Assembly: GCA_035513055.1 (NCBI GenBank)
Contig: DATKCT010000001.1
Span: forward strand, 1-28,867
Direction: 5' to 3'
Origin: DATKCT01 sp035513055
GTDB lineage: Bacteria; Verrucomicrobiota; Verrucomicrobiia; Verrucomicrobiales; DEV007
DNA: 28,867 nt
Under the pieces are notes generated by a model. The model saw only the letters and a program-made list of their open reading frames with translations. It did not search any database and was not told the origin of the DNA. Position 1 is the stretch's first letter. Each line of letters starts with the position of its first letter. The translations under genes and the position numbers were made by a program. Positions 21,601 to 28,867 of this stretch are shown here, piece after piece.

Positions 21601-23318
21601 CGCGCCAGGGCTTCCGGAGTAAGGTCCTCGTGAAAACGCGCCCCTTCCGAGGTCGGGGCGACGTAGCCCTGGCGGACCACGAAATCGCCGAAGCGCTCCC
21701 CGTCGAGGCGTTCCTGAGCGTAGGCGGCGATGATGGGACGCAGGAGCGCGGCCAGTTCGCTGTCGAGGACCGAAGAGCGGTAGAGCTTGTTGAGGCGGTC
21801 GCCTGCGAAGCCGCCGCCGAGATAGACATTGTACTTGTGGGGCGCCCGGCCGACCATGGCGATCTCCGCGAGGTAAGGCCTGGCGCAGCCATTGGGGCAG
21901 CCGGTCATGCGGATGGTGATGGCCTCGCGCTGCAATCCGTTTTCCTCGATGATCGTTTCGAGTTCCTCGAGCAGACCCGGCAGGTAACGTTCGCTTTCCG
22001 CAAGAGCGAGACCGCAGGTCGGCAGAGCCACACAGGCGAGAGAATTCAAGCGGAGACCGGAGAGTTTCGCGGGATCGTTCAAACCGTGGCGGCGGAGGAT
22101 CTCCTCGATGCCCGGCCGGGCCCCGGGCGCGACGTTGGCCACAATGAGGTTCTGGTTAGGCGTGAGCCGAAAGTCTCCCTGATGGGCCTGAGCCAATTCC
22201 CGGAGGGCGGCGCGGAGTGAGGAGCCGTTGCCGTCGGCGACCCGTCCATTCTGAATGAACAAGGTGAAATGCGCGTTGCCGTCGGGACCCTCGACCCAGC
22301 CGTAGCGGTCGCCGTTGTGATCGAAATGGAAGGGCCGCGGCTCTTGGAGCTTCCAACCCAGGCGCTCTTCCACTTCGCGCCGGAACCAGGCCAGGCCGCG
22401 GTCCTCGATGGTGTATTTGAGCCGGGCGTGGGAGCGGTTGATGCGATCCCCGTAGTCCCGTTGCACGAGGACGACTTTTTCGGCGAGGTCGACGGCCTGA
22501 TCCGGCCGGCAGAATCCCATGACTTCGGCGAGTCGGGGGAAGGTTTCCTCCTTTCCGTGGGACATGCCCAATCCGCCGCCAGCCGCGACGTTGTACCCGG
22601 CCAGAAGGCCATTTTCGACGATGGCGATGAAGCCGAGGTCGTGGGCGTAGACGTCGACGTCGTTTACGGGGGGGACCGCGACGACGATTTTGAATTTGCG
22701 CGGAAGGTAGGTGCGCCCGTAGATGGGCTCTTCCTCCTGGGGTTCGGGAGTGATGCGCTCGTGGTCGAGCCAGATCTCGTGATAGGCGTGCGTGCGGGGC
22801 GTGAGGTGGCTGCTGATGGCGGAAGCCGTGGCGAGCGCTTGAGCGTGGACGGCGGATTCGTGCGGGTTGGGGTTGCACATGACGTTGCGGTTGACGTCCC
22901 CGCAGGCGGCGATGGTGTCGAGCAGTGCATCGTTGATCTCGCGGATGGCTTCCTTGAGGTTGCCCTTGATGATGCCGTGGAGTTGGAAGGCCTGGCGCGT
23001 GGTGACCTTGAGGGTGTCGTTGCCGTGGGAACTGGCCAACCGGTCGAGATCGAGCCACTGTTTGGGGCTGCAAACGCCGCCGGGGACGCGGATGCGGGCC
23101 ATGAAGATGTAGGCTTTCTCGCGTTTCTCCTTGCGCCGCTGGCTGCGCAGGTCGCGGTCGTCCTGCTGGTAGATGCCATGGAACTTGGTGAGCTGGGTAT
23201 CGGAATCGGCGAGAGCGCCGGTGGACAAATCGGCGAGGCCATCGCGGATGCCGCCGCGCAGGAAATGGCTGGCTTCCTTGATTTTCTCGTTGGGATGCAG
23301 AGGACGATCTGAGTCCAT
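21597..23318 (-). CDS. cysI: Assimilatory sulfite reductase haemoprotein subunit
   Basis: CysI carries out the six-electron reduction of sulfite to sulfide at a coupled sirohaem and [4Fe-4S] centre. I choose the ATG at 23318 (573 residues, close to 570 in E. coli); a TTG two codons upstream is less likely. The cluster ligands are Cys429 and Cys435 (CVALPTC) and Cys474 and Cys478 (CPNGC). Other matches to the bacterial CysI are FHGIYQQDDRD, RIRVPGGV, TTRQAFQLHGI, RNVMCNPNP and TYLPRKFK. CysI normally takes electrons from the flavoprotein CysJ; no cysJ is present, so the donor is encoded elsewhere or is a ferredoxin or other reductase. It is first in a cysI-cysH-cysK string and has a plausible AT-rich promoter just upstream. 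Confidence 0.96.
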   Translation of the reverse strand: MDSDRPLHPNEKIKEASHFLRGGIRDGLADLSTGALADSDTQLTKFHGIYQQDDRDLRSQRRKEKREKAYIFMARIRVPGGVCSPKQWLDLDRLASSHGNDTLKVTTRQAFQLHGIIKGNLKEAIREINDALLDTIAACGDVNRNVMCNPNPHESAVHAQALATASAISSHLTPRTHAYHEIWLDHERITPEPQEEEPIYGRTYLPRKFKIVVAVPPVNDVDVYAHDLGFIAIVENGLLAGYNVAAGGGLGMSHGKEETFPRLAEVMGFCRPDQAVDLAEKVVLVQRDYGDRINRSHARLKYTIEDRGLAWFRREVEERLGWKLQEPRPFHFDHNGDRYGWVEGPDGNAHFTLFIQNGRVADGNGSSLRAALRELAQAHQGDFRLTPNQNLIVANVAPGARPGIEEILRRHGLNDPAKLSGLRLNSLACVALPTCGLALAESERYLPGLLEELETIIEENGLQREAITIRMTGCPNGCARPYLAEIAMVGRAPHKYNVYLGGGFAGDRLNKLYRSSVLDSELAALLRPIIAAYAQERLDGERFGDFVVRQGYVAPTSEGARFHEDLTPEALAR

Positions 23319-23325
23319 AGCCAAA

Positions 23326-23353
23326 ACAATAGTATCTTTAGCGACAAAGTCAA
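23326..23353 (-). promoter_or_regulatory. Candidate sigma-70-like promoter of cysI-cysH-cysK
   Basis: On the minus strand TTGACT (23353-23348) is separated by 16 bases from TATTGT (23331-23326), 7 bases before the cysI ATG. The matches are 5/6 and 4/6 to the consensus, in a patch of A/T unlike the GC-rich surroundings, with a T-run just upstream. The leader would be extremely short. ATAGTAT and GACTTTGTC within it have short inverted arms that could bind a regulator. Confidence 0.5.
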
Positions 23354-23428
23354 GAAAAAAGTGGAAGCTTGGCGGCGTGGCCTTCGCCCCTGCGGGGATT
23401 TCCCATTGTTCGCATGGGCGCCCGGCCT

Positions 23429-23451
23429 AAGGTGAGCGGCTATGCAGCCGC
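23429..23451 (+). promoter_or_regulatory. Strong Shine-Dalgarno followed by a start-codon hairpin
   Basis: AAGGTGA at 23429-23435 is the clearest ribosome binding site in the window, 6 bases before the ATG at 23442. Directly after it, GCGGCT (23436-23441) and AGCCGC (23446-23451) form a perfect 6-bp stem whose 4-base loop is ATGC, so the start codon lies in the loop. Short hairpins CCCC-TGC-GGGG (23387-23397) and CCCAT/ATGGG (23402-23418) lie just upstream. Confidence 0.6.
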
Positions 23452-26400
23452 CCTACCCCCAGTGTTTTCTGCTCCGCCTAGCGCTCGGTCTTGGGATGAT
23501 CGGATCCGTGGCGAGCGGGCAGAATCCTTTTGCCGAGCATGTGCGCACGACGGAACCGCTGAGTCCGGAGGAACAGGAGGCCAGATTTTCGTTGCCGGAA
23601 GGATTTCGCATCACGCTTTTCGCCGCCGAACCGGACATTGCCAAGCCGATGAACATGGCCTTCGATGACCGGGGGCGGATGTGGCTGACGAACACGTTGG
23701 AGTATCCCTATGCGGCGCCGGAGGACCGGCCGGCGCGAGATTCGGTGAAGGTGTTGGAGGATACCGATGGCGATGGGCGGGCCGACCGGGTGACGACGTT
23801 TGCGGATGGGCTCAACATTCCGATTGGCGTCCTGCCCTATAGGGACGGGGCCCTGGTTTGGAGTATTCCCAATATTTGGTGGTTGCGGGACACCGACGAC
23901 GACGGGGTGGCCGACCACCGGGAAGCGCTGATTGGACCACTCGGCGATGTCGTGGACACGCACGGGATGCAGAACGGCTTCCGGAGGGGTTTCGACGGTT
24001 GGGTGTATATTTGTCACGGGTTTCGCAACGAATCCCGGATCCAGGGTCGCAGCGGGGACGAGATCACGTTGCAGTCAGGGAACACCTACCGGATGTGGCC
24101 GGACGCGAGCCGGGTCGAACAGCACACCTGGGGTCAGGTCAATCCGTTCGGGCAGTGTCAGGACCAGCTCGGTTATTTCTACACAGCGGACTGTCACAGT
24201 TCTCCCATCTATCAATTGATCCGGGGTGCCCATTACCCGAGCTTTGGAAAGCCTCATGATGGATTGGGGTTCGCTCCGGTGCTCATGCAACACACGCACG
24301 ATTCCACGGCGCTGTGCGGCATCGTGACGGACACGCCTCCGCACTGGCCGGAGGAGTTCCACGGCTGCGTGTATATCGGAAACGTCATGGGGAGCCGGGT
24401 GCACCGGGATCGGTTAGACTGGACGGGGGCTTCTCCTTCCGCCGTGGAAATGGAGGATTTGGTTAAGACGGAGGATCCCTGGTTCCGGCCGGTGGATATT
24501 CGCTTTGGACCCGATGGAGCGATGTATGTGGCGGATTTCTACAACAGGATCATCGGGCATTATGAAGTGCCGTTGGAGCATCCCGGCCGGGACCGCCACC
24601 GGGGCCGGATTTGGCGCATAAGCTGGGAAGGAGATACGGCGGAAGGCGCGTATCCTCCCCCCTTCGATTTGGTTAAGGCATCCTTGGAGGAAGTGGTGGG
24701 CGATCTTTCACATCCTCACCTCACGCGCCGGCTGCGGGCGGCGCATCATTTGGTGGACCAACGCTCCGGCGCGGCCGCAACGGCGGTCGAAGCGGCCTGG
24801 AAAGCGTCGCAGAATCCGGATCTGACGGTGCAGACTCTGTGGATCTTGCAGCGGTTGGGCCGGCTGACCGAAGCGGCGCTGGCAGAGGCGGGCTCGGATG
24901 CCTCTGAGGTTGTCCGGGCGCACGTGATGCGATTGGGGGGTGAACGAGAAACGTGGGGAGACGCCTTGCGCGAGCGGGTCATGGCTGGAATTGAGGACGC
25001 CAGCCCACACGTGGCCCGCGCGGCGACGGAGAGCGCGGGTCTGCGGCCGGTATTCGAACAGGTTCCGGCTCTCCTGAGCTTATGGGAGCGGACGCCGGAA
25101 GAGGACGATCATCTCATCCACACGGTGCGGGTCGCCTTGCGTGAACACATGAAGAACGCCGGGATCATGGAGCGCATCGGCGCCGCCGGATGGGAGTTCG
25201 AACAGAGGAGGAAGTTAGCGGGGATCGCCTTGGCCGTCCCGGGTGAAGCCGCCGCGGGGTGGTTGCTACAACAGGTCAGCGAAGGCCTCGTGGAAACGGG
25301 GCGTATGGAGGAAACGCTGCGGCATCTGGCCCGCCACCTCAGGCCGGAGGCGGTCGAGCGGTTCGCGAAGCTGGATTGGCAATCCCTCGCTCCGGATACG
25401 GGGGTTCAGCTCAACCTCTATCGCGCGGCCTGGCAGGGCTTGCAGCAGAGGGGGATGGAACCGGGGGAGGCTTTTCGAGGTTGGGGCCGGACGCTCGCGG
25501 AACGGCTCTTTGCCGAGTGCGAATCCGGCGGCTGGACCGTGGAACCTGTTCTGGGGGCGCCGCCGTCGGAGGATCCGTGGTTTTTGCAACGGCGGGACTT
25601 GGCTGGGCTCGAGCGCCGGGCCTGGTTTGTCAGCAGCCTAACTCCGGGAGGCGAAAGGCTGACGGGGGTGCTGCGATCGCCGCCCTTTGAAACGCCGGAG
25701 ACGCTTTCATTTTGGGCGGCAGGTCACGACGGTCTTCCGGATCACCCTGCCGGAGGCAAAAACTGGGTGCGGCTGCGCGACGTCGAGAGCGGAGAGGTGT
25801 TGGCCGAAGCGCCTGCGCCGCGCAACGACCTGGCGCAACGCGTGGATTGGCGGCTCGAGGATCACCGTGGGCGGCGGGCCTACCTCGAGATTGCGGACGG
25901 GCAAAGCGGAGAGGCTTTTGCTTGGCTGGCGGTGAGTCGATTGGAACCTCCCGTGGTCGATTTTCCGGAGCGCATGCCGCGGGACGCCGCAGCCAACCTC
26001 GTGGGCGCCTTCGAGTTGGTCCGCGAACTTCGGATGATGGACTTTGCCGGACAGGCCGAGGCTGTCGCGAAAGACGAGGGAAGATCCGTGGGGACGCGGT
26101 CGGCGGCTCTGCTGGCGGTCCGGGCGCTCGCCGGAGGCGGGGGAACGCCTCTCGAGGCGGCGATCCTGCCGGATGGGCGGCAACCGGAGGCGCTGCGGGT
26201 GTTGGCCGCCGAAGGGATGGCCCAGCGAGATTCCCTCGAGGCCAAGACCGCGTTGGTGGAAGCCTTGCGCAGCGCCAGCGGGCGCGTGCGAGACCGGGTG
26301 GCGGAACTTTTGGCGGGCAGCCGGGACGGGGCGGATTTGCTCTATAAAGAGATCCAAGCTGGCCGGGCCGGACCCCAGCTTTTGCTGGCGGGACCGGTGC

Positions 26401-26978
26401 GTGAGCGCTTGGAGGGGAGCGGATTGGAGCAATGGGAGGATCGTGCGGCGCGTCTCACGCAAGGCATTCCCGATGGCGGCGCCGAATTGGCGAATTTGGC
26501 GGCGGCGCGCCGGGCTTCCTTTCACGCGGCATCCGGCCTTTCAACGGAGCGGGGAAAGGAGATCTACACACTGCATTGTGCGGTCTGCCACCAAATCGGG
26601 GGCAACGGAGGCCTGATCGGGCCACAACTCGACGGGATCGGTCACCGTGGAGCGGACCGGCTGATCGAGGACATTCTCGACCCCAATCTGAATGTGGATT
26701 TGGCGTTCCGGTACACTCTGCTGGATCTGGCCGACGGCAGCTCGCTCTCCGGCCTGTTTCGGCGGGAGGAGGGGGAGCTTTTGGTGTTTGCGGACGCGCA
26801 AGGACAGGAGTTCGCGGTGAAGAAGGCGGACGTGGTCCGAAGGGAGCAGTCATCGTTTTCCTTGATGCCGCCGATTTATGGCCAGGTTTTGACGGAACCG
26901 GAGTTTCACGATCTGGTCGCCTACCTGCTACGAGTCGAGGGAGAATCGATTGGCGAGCCGGTTAGTCGGGATCCATGA
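23442..26978 (+). CDS. PVC-type haem-binding, membrane-bound dehydrogenase-like protein
   Basis: The 1178-residue product has an N-terminal export signal (hydrophobic CFLLRLALGLGMIG, cleavage near VASG). An N-terminal propeller domain spans about 45-405 (FSLPEGFRITLFAAEPDIAKPMNMAFDD and EDTDGDGRADRVTTFADGLN patterns, typical of the Pirellula/Verrucomicrobium family; residues split here for brevity). Helical HEAT-like repeats occupy about 415-700 and 900-1010, with a beta insert between. A C-terminal cytochrome c domain carries CAVCH (Cys1046, Cys1049, His1050) and probable axial Met1142 in SLMPP. The family is abundant in PVC bacteria and thought to oxidise sugars or related compounds in the periplasm; no substrate is proven. 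The strong ribosome binding site supports this start. The stop overlaps the next gene as ATGA. Confidence 0.93.
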   Translation: MQPPYPQCFLLRLALGLGMIGSVASGQNPFAEHVRTTEPLSPEEQEARFSLPEGFRITLFAAEPDIAKPMNMAFDDRGRMWLTNTLEYPYAAPEDRPARDSVKVLEDTDGDGRADRVTTFADGLNIPIGVLPYRDGALVWSIPNIWWLRDTDDDGVADHREALIGPLGDVVDTHGMQNGFRRGFDGWVYICHGFRNESRIQGRSGDEITLQSGNTYRMWPDASRVEQHTWGQVNPFGQCQDQLGYFYTADCHSSPIYQLIRGAHYPSFGKPHDGLGFAPVLMQHTHDSTALCGIVTDTPPHWPEEFHGCVYIGNVMGSRVHRDRLDWTGASPSAVEMEDLVKTEDPWFRPVDIRFGPDGAMYVADFYNRIIGHYEVPLEHPGRDRHRGRIWRISWEGDTAEGAYPPPFDLVKASLEEVVGDLSHPHLTRRLRAAHHLVDQRSGAAATAVEAAWKASQNPDLTVQTLWILQRLGRLTEAALAEAGSDASEVVRAHVMRLGGERETWGDALRERVMAGIEDASPHVARAATESAGLRPVFEQVPALLSLWERTPEEDDHLIHTVRVALREHMKNAGIMERIGAAGWEFEQRRKLAGIALAVPGEAAAGWLLQQVSEGLVETGRMEETLRHLARHLRPEAVERFAKLDWQSLAPDTGVQLNLYRAAWQGLQQRGMEPGEAFRGWGRTLAERLFAECESGGWTVEPVLGAPPSEDPWFLQRRDLAGLERRAWFVSSLTPGGERLTGVLRSPPFETPETLSFWAAGHDGLPDHPAGGKNWVRLRDVESGEVLAEAPAPRNDLAQRVDWRLEDHRGRRAYLEIADGQSGEAFAWLAVSRLEPPVVDFPERMPRDAAANLVGAFELVRELRMMDFAGQAEAVAKDEGRSVGTRSAALLAVRALAGGGGTPLEAAILPDGRQPEALRVLAAEGMAQRDSLEAKTALVEALRSASGRVRDRVAELLAGSRDGADLLYKEIQAGRAGPQLLLAGPVRERLEGSGLEQWEDRAARLTQGIPDGGAELANLAAARRASFHAASGLSTERGKEIYTLHCAVCHQIGGNGGLIGPQLDGIGHRGADRLIEDILDPNLNVDLAFRYTLLDLADGSSLSGLFRREEGELLVFADAQGQEFAVKKADVVRREQSSFSLMPPIYGQVLTEPEFHDLVAYLLRVEGESIGEPVSRDP

Positions 26979-28672
26979 CAAACCTTGGAGGGGAAGGCGA
27001 GGAAATCCGCGGGTTGGAAGCGGAGGGCGACCGGTCTGCGGAAGTTTGGATGCGGGCCGGTCAGTTGGACCTTCCGTTGGAACACGGCGAGGAGGAATTG
27101 CGGAGGGCGGTTTTGGAGCGGTTGGGGACCAATGAGGAGGATCTTCTGGCCTGGAAGATCCGGCAGCGTGCGATCGATGCCCGGCGGCGGCGGCCGGTGC
27201 GGTTGGTTTACACCGTCGATGTGCAACTCAGAAACAGGCAGAAGGCTGGAAAACTGGTCCGCCGCGTCCAGCGGGGTGAACTGCCGGGAGTGACGATGCG
27301 GCCCGATGAACGCTATCGTTTTCTCGTCGAGAACCGGCGGTTTCGGCCAGCGGCGCGACGGCCGGTGATTGTGGGCACGGGTCCGTGTGGGTTGTTCGCG
27401 GGGCTCCTCTTGGCCCGGTTGGGATTGCGTCCTTTGTTGTTGGAACGGGGCAAGGCGGCAGGGGCGCGGGCGCGGGATGTGACACGTTTTTGGCGCACTG
27501 GGGAGGGATTCGATCCGGAATCCAATGTGCAATTTGGGGAGGGCGGCGCCGGCACGTTTTCCGATGGCAAGCTTTACACCCAGATCCGAGACCGGGAAGG
27601 GCGCAACCGGTGGATCCTGGAGCAGTTGGCGGAGCACGGGGCGCCTTCGGAGATTCTCGCGCACAGCAGGCCTCACATTGGCACAGACAAACTGATCCGG
27701 GTCCTGCGCAATTTGCGCAGCACTCTGTTGGATTTGGGCGCGGAGATCCGCTTTGAAACCCGGGCGACCGGTCTGGTTAGTGAAGGCGGGGCGATCCGGG
27801 GTCTGCGGCTGGCTGGCGGCGCCGAGATCGAGGCGGAGGCGGTCATTTTGGCGGTGGGTCACAGCGCCCGCGATGTGTTTGCCATGCTCGAGGCGGAGGG
27901 CGTTCCCATGGAAGCCAAACCGTTCTCGGTGGGAGTGCGCATCGAGCATCCGCAGGAGGCCGTTGACCGGAGGCAATACGGGGCTCAGGCCGGGCATCCC
28001 TTGTTGGGGGCGGCGGACTACCGGTTCGTCGATCACGGATCGAAGGGCCGGGCGGTCTACAGTTTTTGCATGTGTCCCGGGGGGTTGGTGGTGGGGGCGA
28101 CATCGGAGGCGGCCCGGCTGGCGACGAACGGGATGAGCAGTTATGCCCGGGACCGGGCCAACGCCAACGCCGGGTTCATGGTGGAGGTGCGCCCGGAAGA
28201 TCTCGGAGCGGGAGGAGCATTGGCCGGGATGGAATTTCAGCGGCGGCTGGAAGAGAAGGCGTTCCTTGCGGGCGGCGGCGGCTACCGGGCGCCCGCTCAA
28301 TTGCTCGAGGATTTTCTTCGGGGCAGGGCTAGCCGCGGGCCGGGCGGCGTCGAGCCTTCCTTCCGCCCGGGTGTGGTTTGGGGCGATCTGGGCGAAGTTC
28401 TGCCCGCCTTCGTGATTGAGGCGCTGCGGGAGGCGACACCGCGGATCGAGCGGCGTCTTCCCGGGTTCAACCGGGCCGACGCGGTCTTGACGGCGGTCGA
28501 GAGCCGCAGTTCCGCCCCTTTGCGGGTAGCGCGAGGCGTGGACATGCAGAGTCCGTCTCTCGCGGGGCTGTATCCGGCGGGGGAGGGCGCGGGATACGCC
28601 GGTGGTATTCTTTCCGCTGCGGCGGACGGGTTGCGGGTGGCGGAGGCCCTGGCAGCGCGTTACGCGGGCTAG
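26975..28672 (+). CDS. FAD-dependent dehydrogenase (COG2509-like)
   Basis: The 565-residue product has an N-terminal small domain (about 26-125, with LVYTVDVQL), then a Rossmann FAD-binding motif VIVGTGPCG (131-139), the family block FGEGGAGTFSDGKL (187-200), AVILAVGHSARDVF, and a C-terminal FAD-contact region LYPAGEGAGYAGGI. This matches the uncharacterised family of large cytosolic flavoproteins annotated as FAD-dependent dehydrogenases; the substrate is unknown. No signal peptide is seen. The start at 26975 overlaps the stop of the haem protein as ATGA. The ATG at 27050 (MRAGQLDLPLEH), preceded by GGAAG, fits the usual family N-terminus equally well, so the first 25 residues are doubtful. 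The stop lies in the palindrome GGGCTAGCCC and overlaps that of the convergent transposase fragment. Confidence 0.93.
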   Translation: MTNLGGEGEEIRGLEAEGDRSAEVWMRAGQLDLPLEHGEEELRRAVLERLGTNEEDLLAWKIRQRAIDARRRRPVRLVYTVDVQLRNRQKAGKLVRRVQRGELPGVTMRPDERYRFLVENRRFRPAARRPVIVGTGPCGLFAGLLLARLGLRPLLLERGKAAGARARDVTRFWRTGEGFDPESNVQFGEGGAGTFSDGKLYTQIRDREGRNRWILEQLAEHGAPSEILAHSRPHIGTDKLIRVLRNLRSTLLDLGAEIRFETRATGLVSEGGAIRGLRLAGGAEIEAEAVILAVGHSARDVFAMLEAEGVPMEAKPFSVGVRIEHPQEAVDRRQYGAQAGHPLLGAADYRFVDHGSKGRAVYSFCMCPGGLVVGATSEAARLATNGMSSYARDRANANAGFMVEVRPEDLGAGGALAGMEFQRRLEEKAFLAGGGGYRAPAQLLEDFLRGRASRGPGGVEPSFRPGVVWGDLGEVLPAFVIEALREATPRIERRLPGFNRADAVLTAVESRSSAPLRVARGVDMQSPSLAGLYPAGEGAGYAGGILSAAADGLRVAEALAARYAG

Positions 28673-28867
28673 CCCGGCTCGATCCCACCGGCGCGCAGAT
28701 CCCGCACGGACCGCAATTCGCCCATCCCGCTCCCCTCATCTTTCGCGCCGCCGATTTTCGCCCGGCGCTGAACAATTCCCTCCGCGCCTGGAAAAACTCC
28801 TCCAAATACGCTGCTGTCCCCAGCGCCACGCCCTCGGTGAAATACCGCACCCGGCAGCGCAGCGCCA
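28669..28867 (-). pseudogene. REP-associated tyrosine transposase (RAYT), frameshifted C-terminal fragment
   Basis: The minus strand enters the window in frame with ALRCRVRYFTEGVALG, then YLEEFFQARRELF, then RKSAARKMRGAGW. This is the C-terminal region of RAYT/Y1-type transposases as I know it from the motifs RCRVRYFTDG and R..GARK.RG. After the Trp the frame becomes unlike the family, but a shift near 28720-28724 restores GELRSVRDLRAGG and a TAG at 28671-28669. The homology therefore crosses two frames, consistent with loss of one G in a G-run: either a real inactivating mutation or a sequencing error. RAYTs are single-copy relatives of the IS200/IS605 transposases that move REP palindromes. 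The catalytic HUH and Tyr residues lie outside the window. Confidence 0.62.

Noticed and set aside
6325..23460. A shared REP family suggested by GCCGCCCTAC at about 6334 and 23448
   Set aside because: The shared core is only 10 bases, and a nearly identical string (CGCCGCCCTA) occurs inside cysD coding sequence on the minus strand. The flanks do not match, so chance explains it within this window.
28467..28668. Continuation of the transposase frame beyond 28669 to 28467
   Set aside because: After the frameshift point this frame reads cysteine- and proline-rich sequence unlike any RAYT and lies opposite the C-terminus of the flavoprotein.
1..28867. CRISPR arrays, rRNA genes, prophage or complete insertion sequences
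   Set aside because: No regularly spaced repeats, rRNA-like sequence, integrase, phage structural genes or complete transposase with ends were seen on reading both strands.

Overview
The window is GC-rich bacterial DNA, roughly 60-65% G+C by eye, most likely from the Verrucomicrobiota or another PVC-superphylum lineage. The best evidence is the large secreted protein at 23442-26978, which has the PVC-type layout of a beta-propeller dehydrogenase-like N-terminus, HEAT-like middle and C-terminal CxxCH haem domain. A GQSNM sialate O-acetylesterase, a PQQ-type propeller, a modular RHS protein and a RAYT-type transposase fragment fit the same picture. Most genes lack a clear Shine-Dalgarno sequence. 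No species can be named from the sequence alone.

Layout, left to right. (1) 1-6391, minus strand: the start of an exported protein cut by the window edge, preceded by a very large RHS-repeat protein and a 440-base spacer. (2) 6392-12548, minus strand: a tight gene string transcribed TPR membrane protein - metF - PQQ propeller - sialate O-acetylesterase - rsgA (spacings 13, 16, -4 and 17 bases), then a 166-base gap and a small zinc-ribbon protein. (3) 12549-13351: a spacer and a plus-strand fragment of a bacterial pentameric ligand-gated ion channel. Only the first half of its ligand-binding domain remains. (4) 13348-16977, minus strand: a lipoprotein, an M3 oligopeptidase and a secreted lysozyme-like protein. 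(5) 17054-23318: an assimilatory sulfate-reduction island. It comprises cysI-cysH-cysK, a lone plus-strand Rrf2-family regulator, and cysD-cysN. (6) 23442-28672, plus strand: the PVC haem protein overlapping by ATGA with a cytosolic FAD-dependent dehydrogenase. (7) 28669-28867, minus strand: the frameshifted C-terminal end of a REP-associated tyrosine transposase, running off the window.

How the genes work together. CysD and CysN activate sulfate to APS. CysH is of the iron-sulfur-free PAPS type, CysI reduces sulfite to sulfide, and CysK captures sulfide into O-acetylserine to make cysteine. APS kinase (CysC) and the flavoprotein electron donor (CysJ) are not here and must be elsewhere or replaced. 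The Rrf2 regulator lies between the two cys blocks, diverging from cysD and converging on cysK, and is the obvious candidate regulator.

I found no CRISPR array, rRNA, convincing tRNA or complete insertion sequence. The items most worth a second look are the truncated ion-channel domain, the RHS protein with an amidotransferase-like domain inserted in it, the incomplete sulfate pathway with its cysteine-poor Rrf2 regulator, and the start codon sitting in a hairpin loop at 23442.
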